Shown one piece after another: positions 1-6,176 of a stretch of DNA of 6,200 nucleotides. The DNA is taken from NCBI GenBank assembly GCA_964485695.1, contig CAZAKZ010000239.1:1-6200 (forward strand). The letters run 5' to 3'. The stretch is from CAZAKZ01 sp964485695. Lineage in GTDB: Bacteria > Planctomycetota > JAFGQW01. The notes below the pieces were generated by a model that did not search any database, was not told the origin of the DNA, and saw nothing but the letters and a program-made list of their open reading frames with translations. The number at the start of each line of letters is the position of its first letter. Position 1 is the first letter of the stretch. A program made the position numbers and the translations under genes.

Positions 1-303
1 AAAAATTGGTGGACAGCCTCGCTGAAAATCGGTTTATGCAACAACAACTAACTATCTTGAGAATCAATTTATCTTCCGTCGAGTGTATCGTATTCAGATT
101 GATCATACAAACTTATCTTCAATTTTTGCCCCGGGGAGGCCCAGCGGGCCGAAAGGTCGGCTTGTGGCGCTCGCTTCCTGCGGCCCTCGCTGAAGCCCTC
201 GTGGACATCCAGAAAGAGGCCGCTTGGCGATTTTCTCTCATTTCGATCCACAACCTATCAAAGGACCTCGCCGCGCCGAGCCATCCCCGAAGAAGGGCGG
301 GAA

Positions 304-332
304 TGCACCAGTCCGGACCATCGACTGGTGCA
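304..332. repeat. Perfect 10-bp inverted repeat (hairpin)
   Basis: TGCACCAGTC (304-313) and GACTGGTGCA (323-332) are exact reverse complements separated by 9 bases, giving a strong potential stem-loop on either strand. No run of T follows on either side, so it is not a standard intrinsic terminator. It lies in a region without a recognised gene. It may be an operator for a dimeric regulator, an RNA hairpin or a remnant of a mobile element; no function can be assigned. Confidence 0.7.
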
Positions 333-638
333 GGAGTCCAGCGAGCTCCGAAGGCCATTTTGGGCCGGGAAATCAGCCATAATACTTAGTTTTTAAATGA
401 GTTATGATGTCCTCGAAAGAATTGGCCCAAGGGGGTCTCCGGAGGACAAAAATGAGGATTGCTCGCCCTTGAACGTTGAACATACAACCAGGCGGCTGGA
501 GGAAAAACTGCCAAATCAGCGCTGCTACACCCTGTCTCCTGTCTTTGATGTCCGACCTGTGCGCACGGCAAGTCGAAGCAAGTCGCAACACGAGACACCG
601 GCACAAGCCGACCTTGACCAGGCCCGGACCGAGAACGC

Positions 639-652
639 CTTCCTCGAGGAAG
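639..652. repeat. 14-bp perfect palindrome
   Basis: CTTCCTCGAGGAAG is self-complementary over all 14 bases. It lies in the gene-poor upstream region, about 285 bp before the glycosidase promoter. A dimeric DNA-binding protein could use such a site, but there is no second copy in the window and no nearby promoter to tie it to. Confidence 0.5.
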
Positions 653-934
653 AACAGGGCACCAAGGACTCCAAGCGGAGTAGGATTCCGCCTCGTCATC
701 GACCGACCTCCGGGGCTGGTTCATACATATAGGATGGGGCTTCCATTGTCACGGGAAGTCACTGATCTGAGGGGATCTCCCTGGATCGAGGTCCATTCCA
801 TGATCCCGGTGAAGGGAAAGCTGACGCAGAAGAGCCTGGTCCACAGAGTGCGCGGCCGTCTCCGCCATGCGTCGGCCTCCACAGGACTGGCAGAACCCGC
901 ACGGCTACGAAATCCGCCGTGTCCATTCTCGGAA

Positions 935-963
935 TCGACAGTCCGGAGGCCTGCACATATAAT
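935..963 (+). promoter_or_regulatory. Sigma-70-type promoter of the glycosidase gene
   Basis: The -35 hexamer TCGACA (935-940) matches the bacterial consensus at five of six positions. It is followed by an optimal 17-bp spacer and a perfect -10 hexamer TATAAT (958-963). Transcription would start near 970 and leave a leader of about 42 bases before the ATG at 1012. The leader contains the 8-bp palindrome TGACGTCA (980-987) and a start-stop pair ATGTGA (975-980). The promoter overlaps the in-frame upstream extension (ATG 919), which argues that the extension is not translated. The call rests on sequence match only. Confidence 0.75.
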
Positions 964-1001
964 GCAGCCCGTCAGGATGTGACGTCATGCCGCCCTATGC
1001 C

Positions 1002-1006
1002 GGGAG
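1002..1006 (+). promoter_or_regulatory. Ribosome-binding site deciding the glycosidase start
   Basis: GGGAG lies 5 bases before the ATG at 1012 and is complementary to the 3' end of 16S rRNA. The alternative in-frame ATG codons at 919 (upstream of the promoter) and 997 have no comparable site. The 1012 start also opens directly into a hydrophobic, signal-peptide-like segment. Together these favour 1012. Confidence 0.65.
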
Positions 1007-1011
1007 ATACC

Positions 1012-3996
1012 ATGCAGAACTCCCTTCTTCAAGCCGCGATCCTTCCTGTCCTCATTCTGTTCGCCGAGGCCGGATTCCCGACCCTCGGGGTGCCGCCGGA
1101 CCTGCCCGGCATCCAGGGTGCCGTGGAGTGCCGGACTTCGGCCGACCTCGAGAGAGCGCTGAAGCCGGGCCGGATCCTGGTGTGGCGACACGGCTCGACC
1201 TTTCCCGCCGAGGCGTGGCCGGCCTTGATCCGGTTCTTGGAGCACGGCGGATCGTTCCTCCACCTCGGAGGCGAGCCCTTCACCCGGCCCGTCACCGGGA
1301 AACCGGGCGCGCGGGTGGTGCAGCCGCGTACCCTGTCTCTCCTCGAGGCGCTCCGCCTGAACCGGTGCTGCCGGATCTCCGCCGGAGGCGCCACGGTTTC
1401 GTACGGTGGATGCGGTCTGAAAGACGTCCCGCCGGATTTCAGGGTGCCCCCCGGCGCCCATGTCTCCGTCCTGGAGCCGCGCTTTGCCGACACCCGGGAC
1501 TTCGCCCACAAGGACGGCGCTCCGGGTGTGAGGGATGCGATCCTCAGACCACTGGCCATGGCCCGCCGACCCGGAGGAGATCCGCGGTTTCCTTTTGCCG
1601 CTGCCGCGTACGCCGTGGACCGTCTTCGCGGCCGGTTCGCCGGAGGCCGCTGGATGTTCAGGCTCCTCTCCTCTCCCGTGGTCGCGGAAGAACTCGAGTT
1701 CCTGATCCGGGAGGCGCGGCGCGCGCCCCTGGACCTCCGGGTCGACCCCACCTTCGGGTGTTTCCACGCCGGGGAGCGGCCCTCGGTTCAGGTGCGGGTG
1801 CATCGCCCCCGGGGCGGTGAAGTCCGGGACATTGTGTTCGATCTTGAGGTGCGGGGCCCGGATGGGAAGCGGGTCTGGCACCGGGAGAAGATCGGTGTGC
1901 GCGTCGGCATGCACGGGACCGTGGAAGTGCCGCTGGACTTCGATGCCGGGCCGGGCCTCTACCGGGTGACGGCGGCGCCTCAAGGCAGGCCGCCGGTCGT
2001 CACCGGATTCTGGGTGTTCGACGAGGCGCTCTTCCGGTCCGGCGACGCGCTCACCTTCGACGGCTACACGCTGCGCCGCAACGGCGTGGCCGAGCCGGTC
2101 ATCGGCACCACGGTCATGTCCAGGTCCGTGCACAGGAAGTTCCTCTTCGAGCCCAACGCGGCCGAGTGGGACGACACCTTCGCGGAGCTGGCCTCCCTGA
2201 AGATCAATCTGGTGCGCACCGGGATCTGGTCCGGGTTCAGGAAGATCGCCCTCGACCCGGGCGTTGTGGACGAGGCCTGGCTCCGGGCGCTGGAGGCCTT
2301 CTACCTCACGGCGCGCAAGCACGGCATTCCGGTTCTGTTCACGTTCTTCGCCTTCGTGCCCGAGGCCTTCGGCGGCGAGAATCCCTACCTGGACCCCCGG
2401 GCCCTGGAGGGCCAGCGTGCCTACCTCTCCGCCGTGGCCTCCCGGTTCAAGGGGGCGAAGGAGATGCTGTGGGATCTCATCAACGAACCGTCGTTCTCCA
2501 ACCCGAAAAAACTCTGGCAGTGCCGGCCCACCGGAGACCGGTTCGAGCGGGCGGCGTTTCTGAGGTGGCTGAAGCAGCGCTACGGCCAGCCCGGGGATCC
2601 GGAGGATACCGCGTGGCAAAACGTGGTGCGTTCCCGATGGCGCCTGCGGCCGGACGAGGCCATTGGGCTGCCGGACGAGGGGGACTTCGCCGACCGTAAC
2701 GTCTTCTCCTCCCACCGCCCCTATCGCGCCCGGGACTACTGCCACTTCGCCCAGGACGCCTTCGAGGGGTGGGTGCAGGAGATGACGGCGGCCCTGCGCG
2801 AGGCCGGCTCCAGTGCCGCCGTCACGGTGGGCCAGGACGAGGGCGGCCTCGCCGACCGGCCCGGACCCCTCTTCCACCACCGGTCCGTGGACTTCACCTC
2901 CATGCACACCTGGTGGTTGAATGACGCGCTCTACTGGGACGGCCTCATGGCCAGGGCGCCCGGGAAGCCGCTCCTGGTGAGCGAGACCGGGGTCATGCAC
3001 AGGGAGCGCCTGTCGGGCGAGGCGCATCGCACGCCCGAGGAATCCGCCCGGCTCCTGGAGCGGAAGATTGGCTACGCCTTCGCGGCCGGAGCTTTCGGGG
3101 TGGTGCAGTGGTGCTACGACGCCAATCCGTACATGGACTCCGACAACGAGGCGGCCATCGGACTCCGGCGCGTGGACGGGAGCTACAAGTGTGAGCACCG
3201 GGTGCTCTGCGACTTCGCCGCCTTCTTTGCCCGGAACCGGCGTCACTTCGAGCCAGGCCGTAGGGTGAAAGCCCGGATTCTCGTCTTCCCGCACGGGGAC
3301 CACTTCTCTCCCCGGGGTCTCCAGGCAAAGGGGACGCGCCGGGCCGTCGAGGCGTTCCAGCCGATCCAGGTCGTGTCCGAGTACCGCACCTCAGAGGATC
3401 TGGGCTCGCCCGAGGTGATCGTGCTGCCCTCGTGCCGCGGCATCTCGGACGAAGCGTGGCGAGACATCCGGGCGGCCGTGGAGAGGGGAGCGACGCTGGT
3501 GTGCTCCGGCTGGTTCGAGGCCGACGATGCCGGATTGCCCGCGCACCGCCTCGGCACGGCCGCGGCGCCGCTCGGGAGGCGACCGCTGAGTCGGGTCGAA
3601 TGCGTGGAAATCAAGGACGTGGAGGCCGAGCTCTGGTTTCCAAGGGAGATCACGGAGTCGGCGTACGCGGCCGATTGCGGCCACGCCATCCGACGGTTCC
3701 AGCTCGGTCGTGGGACGGTCTTGCACCATCCCGTGCCCGTGGACTGGGCCGAACCGGGGCGCGGCCCGAAGCTCTGGTACAGGGAGGTTGTTCCGGCCAA
3801 CACGATCCTCACCGGCAAGGAAAGGCCGGGGCTCGAGGTCTATTGCCACAAATTGAGGAAGGCCACGTTCATCGTCGCCGTCAACACGGGCAGCCGCCCG
3901 GTCGAGGACTTGGGCACCATTCCTCCGGGCAGGGTACGGATGTTCCTGTACGATGCCAAGGGCCGGATCATGGACCGGTCGCATCCCCGGGAGTAG
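1012..3996 (+). CDS. Large clan GH-A glycoside hydrolase with two amidotransferase-like domains, probably exported
   Basis: This 994-residue protein is a retaining beta-glycosidase of the GH-A (TIM-barrel) type, predicted to cleave a beta-linked saccharide. The substrate cannot be read from the sequence. Residues 1-20 have a hydrophobic core ending in AEA, like a signal peptide, although there is no Lys or Arg at the N-terminus. Residues about 39-90 form an amidotransferase-like segment, about 239-334 a beta-sandwich, and about 344-725 the barrel. Visible barrel motifs are an LVRTGIW strand with Arg402, acid/base Glu492 in LINEPSF, His632 in MHTWW, nucleophile Glu658 in LLVSETG, and Trp700 in VVQWCYD. 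A second amidotransferase-like segment (about 754-855) and a short beta-rich tail follow, much as in GH42 enzymes. The order differs from a simple GH5 protein, so I leave the family open (GH5-like or a neighbouring GH-A family). The gene is monocistronic, has its own promoter and converges with the ATPase gene. A start at 919 is possible but unlikely. Confidence 0.85.
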   Translation: MQNSLLQAAILPVLILFAEAGFPTLGVPPDLPGIQGAVECRTSADLERALKPGRILVWRHGSTFPAEAWPALIRFLEHGGSFLHLGGEPFTRPVTGKPGARVVQPRTLSLLEALRLNRCCRISAGGATVSYGGCGLKDVPPDFRVPPGAHVSVLEPRFADTRDFAHKDGAPGVRDAILRPLAMARRPGGDPRFPFAAAAYAVDRLRGRFAGGRWMFRLLSSPVVAEELEFLIREARRAPLDLRVDPTFGCFHAGERPSVQVRVHRPRGGEVRDIVFDLEVRGPDGKRVWHREKIGVRVGMHGTVEVPLDFDAGPGLYRVTAAPQGRPPVVTGFWVFDEALFRSGDALTFDGYTLRRNGVAEPVIGTTVMSRSVHRKFLFEPNAAEWDDTFAELASLKINLVRTGIWSGFRKIALDPGVVDEAWLRALEAFYLTARKHGIPVLFTFFAFVPEAFGGENPYLDPRALEGQRAYLSAVASRFKGAKEMLWDLINEPSFSNPKKLWQCRPTGDRFERAAFLRWLKQRYGQPGDPEDTAWQNVVRSRWRLRPDEAIGLPDEGDFADRNVFSSHRPYRARDYCHFAQDAFEGWVQEMTAALREAGSSAAVTVGQDEGGLADRPGPLFHHRSVDFTSMHTWWLNDALYWDGLMARAPGKPLLVSETGVMHRERLSGEAHRTPEESARLLERKIGYAFAAGAFGVVQWCYDANPYMDSDNEAAIGLRRVDGSYKCEHRVLCDFAAFFARNRRHFEPGRRVKARILVFPHGDHFSPRGLQAKGTRRAVEAFQPIQVVSEYRTSEDLGSPEVIVLPSCRGISDEAWRDIRAAVERGATLVCSGWFEADDAGLPAHRLGTAAAPLGRRPLSRVECVEIKDVEAELWFPREITESAYAADCGHAIRRFQLGRGTVLHHPVPVDWAEPGRGPKLWYREVVPANTILTGKERPGLEVYCHKLRKATFIVAVNTGSRPVEDLGTIPPGRVRMFLYDAKGRIMDRSHPRE

Positions 3997-4012
3997 GTGC
4001 GGCTCAAATCCC

Positions 4013-4035
4013 CTCAAGATCCGCGTCGTCTTGAG
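4013..4035. terminator. Possible bidirectional hairpin between convergent genes
   Basis: CTCAAGA (4013-4019) pairs perfectly with TCTTGAG (4029-4035) around a 9-base loop, in the 71-bp gap between the convergent stop codons. The position suits a shared transcription end for both genes. The 7-bp stem is modest and no proper T tract follows on either strand (only a short ATTT a few bases on in the minus direction), so a classical intrinsic terminator is not established. Confidence 0.35.
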
Positions 4036-4067
4036 TGTGATACCGGATCCGTTGAAAGACACGAGCC

Positions 4068-5264
4068 CTAAGTCTGGGTCCGCCAGTCCTCGTCCGGCAT
4101 GATCCGGCGCATGAACTCGTCGAACAAGGGCACCGTAAAGGCTGTATCCCCATGGCTGGGACTCCAGACCATCCCCTTGGAGATCAACTGGCTACGGGTA
4201 GGGCCGAGGGATGTCACCTGCCGATCTAACTGCTCGGCGATCTCGCCCGATCGGTGCGGCCCGGGCCCGAGTTCGGCCATCGCCCGCAGGTATTTCTTCT
4301 CCGAGGGAGTCAGGCGATCGAACCGCACGCGGAAGAAGCCCTCGTCCAGCGCCGCGATAGCGGCCGCGGACGCCACCTCGACATCAATCGGCGGGATCGG
4401 GGACTGTTCGGCCGTGTCCCAGACGTGCTTGCCCCATTCCTGCAAGAAATAGGGGTAACCCTGCGTCTCCTGGATGATCCGGTCCAGAGCTTCCTTCTCG
4501 AAATCAACCCCCGCGTCTCTCGCTGGCTTTGAGATTGCCAGGGCCGCCGACTCCGGGGTAAGCGGCCCGATCTCGGGGAAGTCAAAGAGCCGCTCTGCGT
4601 AGGACTTGGCCCGCCCCATCCGACCCCGAAGCTGAGGTAATCCCGCCCCGATCAGAACGACGGGAAGTCGTCGCTGCGCTATGCGGTGCAGCGCGGTTAT
4701 CAGCGCGGCCAGCTCGTCCTCCTCGACGTACTGGAGTTCGTCAATGAACAGGGCCAACGCAGTGCCTGCCTGCTGGGCAGCCGCTCCGACCGCCTCTAAC
4801 AACGCTTGCAGATCATGCTCCAGGTCGCCGTTGTCCGCCAATCCTGGCTCGGGCTGCAAGTCGAGTCCCACTTCGATGTCTTGGTACTTCAGCTTCAAAG
4901 CGTTCACGAAACCGGCCAATCCACGCAGAGCACGCCGTGCCAGCTTTCGCGCCTGCTCGTTTCGGGACAACCGGATCAGGGTCTGCCTCAGTTCCGGAGC
5001 CAGGATTGCCGGCAGGGAACGAGCCTCGGGTGCCTCTACCCGCATCGTTTGGATGCCTGCCGCTTCTGCATCTTCACGCATCCGGTCCAGTAGTACGGTC
5101 TTGCCCACTCCCCGCAACCCCACCATCAGGACGCTCTTGGTCGGCAGGCAGCGCCTGACCCGCTCCAGAGCGATTCGGGCTGTCTCTCGCAACTCGTTAC
5201 GCCCGGCCAACTCCGGCGGCGGGGTGCCGGCTCCGGGGGCGTAGGGATTAAGAACCGGATCCAT
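4068..5264 (-). CDS. AAA-type ATPase with C-terminal winged-helix-like region (Orc1/Cdc6- or STAND-like orphan)
   Basis: This 398-residue cytoplasmic protein is a P-loop ATPase. Residues 49-56 (GLRGVGKT) are a clear Walker A motif. Residues 170-178 (LALFIDELQ) are Walker B with Asp175 and catalytic Glu176. VVLIGAGLPQL (about 202-212) fits the sensor-1 strand, and TQGYPYFLQEWG (267-278) lies in the lid region. Residues about 318-385 resemble a winged helix, as in Orc1/Cdc6 and archaeal-type ATPases. The N-terminus, with NPYAPGAGTPPPELAGR at residues 6-22, is typical of a widespread bacterial family annotated only as ATP-binding protein. That family attribution comes from memory, and its biological role is unknown to me. 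The ATG at 5264 sits 6 bp after a perfect -10 box and has no room for a ribosome-binding site, so translation is probably leaderless. The gene stands alone. Alternatives include a regulatory STAND ATPase or a mobile-element-linked ATPase. Confidence 0.85.
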   Translation of the reverse strand: MDPVLNPYAPGAGTPPPELAGRNELRETARIALERVRRCLPTKSVLMVGLRGVGKTVLLDRMREDAEAAGIQTMRVEAPEARSLPAILAPELRQTLIRLSRNEQARKLARRALRGLAGFVNALKLKYQDIEVGLDLQPEPGLADNGDLEHDLQALLEAVGAAAQQAGTALALFIDELQYVEEDELAALITALHRIAQRRLPVVLIGAGLPQLRGRMGRAKSYAERLFDFPEIGPLTPESAALAISKPARDAGVDFEKEALDRIIQETQGYPYFLQEWGKHVWDTAEQSPIPPIDVEVASAAAIAALDEGFFRVRFDRLTPSEKKYLRAMAELGPGPHRSGEIAEQLDRQVTSLGPTRSQLISKGMVWSPSHGDTAFTVPLFDEFMRRIMPDEDWRTQT

Positions 5265-5270
5265 GCCGGG

Positions 5271-5298
5271 ATTATAGCCGATATAGGCACCTTATCAA
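5271..5298 (-). promoter_or_regulatory. Near-consensus promoter giving a leaderless ATPase transcript
   Basis: On the minus strand, TTGATA (5298-5293, five of six matches to the -35 consensus), a 16-bp spacer and a perfect TATAAT (5276-5271) form a strong sigma-70-type promoter. Six bases (CCCGGC) separate the -10 box from the ATG at 5264. Transcription normally begins about 7 bases after the -10 box, so the predicted first transcribed base is the A of the start codon. Confidence 0.8.
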
Positions 5299-5304
5299 TT
5301 CGGC

Positions 5305-5322
5305 ATAAACTCGATAAACTCG
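5305..5322. repeat. Tandem 9-bp direct repeat next to the ATPase promoter
   Basis: ATAAACTCG occurs twice, back to back (5305-5313 and 5314-5322), starting 7 bp upstream of the -35 box of the minus-strand ATPase gene. Its centre is about 50 bp upstream of the predicted transcription start. That is where an activator or repressor could bind, but no regulator is encoded in the window and the 9-bp period is not a full helical turn. It could equally be chance slippage. Confidence 0.55.
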
Positions 5323-5539
5323 CTCAAATTACACTCGACCTCGGCGTCCGATTCCGAAGCAGGCGCCCCTGCGCCGCTCACGGCATTCCCCGAATGCTTG
5401 CTCCGGCCGGCGGCCAATCCGGAGGATTCCTCCCTCGGAAATGAGCTAATCAAGCGATAGGTCCAGCCCAGGAAGCAGTTCCTGACAGAACGTCGGTCCC
5501 CATCGGTCGGTGAGGACGTTGTCGTCCGCTTTCTCTGGT

Positions 5540-6115
5540 ATGCTGTCAACGCTCAAGGCGAACGACTCGGCTGTCCAGATCCTGGCGATTCGGGGTCTTG
5601 TTCACTTGGGAGGGCACGCCGCCGAGGCCATTCCGATACTTATCGAGAGGCTTGAGAGCCCAAACCGAGCGGTTCGAGAGCATGCAGTGTGGGCGCTTGG
5701 TCGTATGGGCATGAAGGCGAGAGTTGCGATACCTCGACTCATGACTGTCAATCGAGAGGCAGATACGGACCTCAGAATCGACATAGTCAATGCTGCAGCG
5801 GATCTCGGAGGTACGGCTGGCACAAGGATTGTGGCTACGGCTCTCACGGATGACGATCCAAGAGTGCGATCAGTCGCCGCGTCATTACTTCGGGGGAACG
5901 AAGGGAAGGCTTTCATTCCGCAGATTCTCAGTCTGCTCGGGGACAAGGATGCGGAGGTCCGAAGGGCAGCTATTGATACACTTGGTGATCATGGCGCCGC
6001 AGCGGTGGATGCGCTGCCGAGTCTGAAGCGCATATTTGAAGACGACGGTGAAGACATCTTCATTCGTAGAGAGGCATTTCGGTCTGCACGGCACATTGAA
6101 CGCAGTAAGCAGTAG
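5540..6115 (+). CDS. Small HEAT-repeat protein
   Basis: The 191-residue product consists almost wholly of about five to six HEAT-type helical repeats of roughly 30-36 residues. They run from the N-terminus with boundaries near residues 38, 72, 102, 133 and 167. Examples of the pattern are the segment with AVREHAVWALGRMG, the one with DPRVRSVAASLL and the one with DAEVRRAAIDTLGDHG, each followed by a second helix ending in a Leu-rich stretch. Such solenoids act as protein-binding scaffolds; no catalytic residues, signal peptide or membrane segment are seen. The start is uncertain. ATG 5540 is chosen because it opens at the first repeat, but it lacks a ribosome-binding site, and GTG 5510 (201 residues) is equally open, with an in-frame stop at 5483. 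Base composition is clearly less GC-rich than the glycosidase gene. The gene diverges from the ATPase gene and may be the tail of a longer, truncated repeat protein. Confidence 0.75.
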   Translation: MLSTLKANDSAVQILAIRGLVHLGGHAAEAIPILIERLESPNRAVREHAVWALGRMGMKARVAIPRLMTVNREADTDLRIDIVNAAADLGGTAGTRIVATALTDDDPRVRSVAASLLRGNEGKAFIPQILSLLGDKDAEVRRAAIDTLGDHGAAAVDALPSLKRIFEDDGEDIFIRREAFRSARHIERSKQ

Positions 6116-6164
6116 TCGTGGACCAACGATGGGGAGCGGGTCAACACCTACCTGTGCTCTCCAA

Positions 6165-6176
6165 GGACATATGTCC
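6165..6176. repeat. 12-bp perfect palindrome downstream of the HEAT gene
   Basis: GGACATATGTCC is fully self-complementary, about 50 bp after the HEAT gene stop. TGTCCG, which includes its right arm, recurs as the last six bases of the window. Between the copies, AAAC and GTTT could pair weakly. It may be an operator for the next gene, which lies outside the window, or part of a mobile-element end; neither can be tested here. Confidence 0.55.

Larger units (their letters stand above)
1..934. other. Long gene-poor region upstream of the glycosidase
   Basis: I find no supportable gene in this 0.93-kb stretch. Open frames exist on both strands (the longest about 110-168 codons), but their translations are rich in Arg, Pro, Ser and Gly, show no family motif and overlap one another in several frames, as expected of GC-rich non-coding DNA. 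The first 125 bases are clearly AT-rich, with the hexamer TATCTT at 53-58, 70-75 and 114-119. A second AT-rich patch lies at about 365-410. A good ribosome-binding sequence (GGAGG, 441-445) precedes an ATG at 452 by 6 bases, but that frame stops after six codons at 472. The stretch could be a regulatory or spacer region or a decayed gene; nothing seen decides between these. Confidence 0.6.

Noticed and set aside
476..982. 168-codon frame from TTG 476 running into the glycosidase promoter
   Set aside because: The composition is Arg/Pro/Ser-rich with no family motif, it ends beyond the promoter, and minus-strand frames are equally open over part of the same stretch.
987..1820. 277-codon plus-strand frame overlapping the start of the glycosidase
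   Set aside because: It is Arg/Pro-rich, without motifs, and overlaps a well-supported gene in another frame. The ATG at 987 has no ribosome-binding site.
985..3303. 772-codon open frame on the minus strand, antisense to the glycosidase
   Set aside because: It has no recognisable domain and is dominated by Pro, Gly, Arg, Glu, His and Val, the pattern produced opposite a GC-rich gene with strong third-position bias. The plus strand encodes a clear enzyme with intact catalytic motifs.
4806..5244. Open plus-strand frames opposite the ATPase gene
   Set aside because: They are antisense shadows of a gene with clear Walker A and Walker B motifs; their translations are Ser/Arg/Pro-rich with no domains.
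5295..5549. 84-codon minus-strand frame upstream of the ATPase gene
   Set aside because: It has no motif, no evident ribosome-binding site and overlaps the HEAT gene start. Its stop codon lies in the ATPase -35 region. It might be a remnant, but nothing supports it as a gene.
5461..5680. Plus-strand frame without a start codon containing RFLWYAVNAQGERLG, out of phase with the HEAT gene
   Set aside because: It looks protein-like for about 25 residues, but no ATG, GTG or TTG was found in its upstream part and it then turns Arg/Gly-rich across the clear HEAT coding frame.
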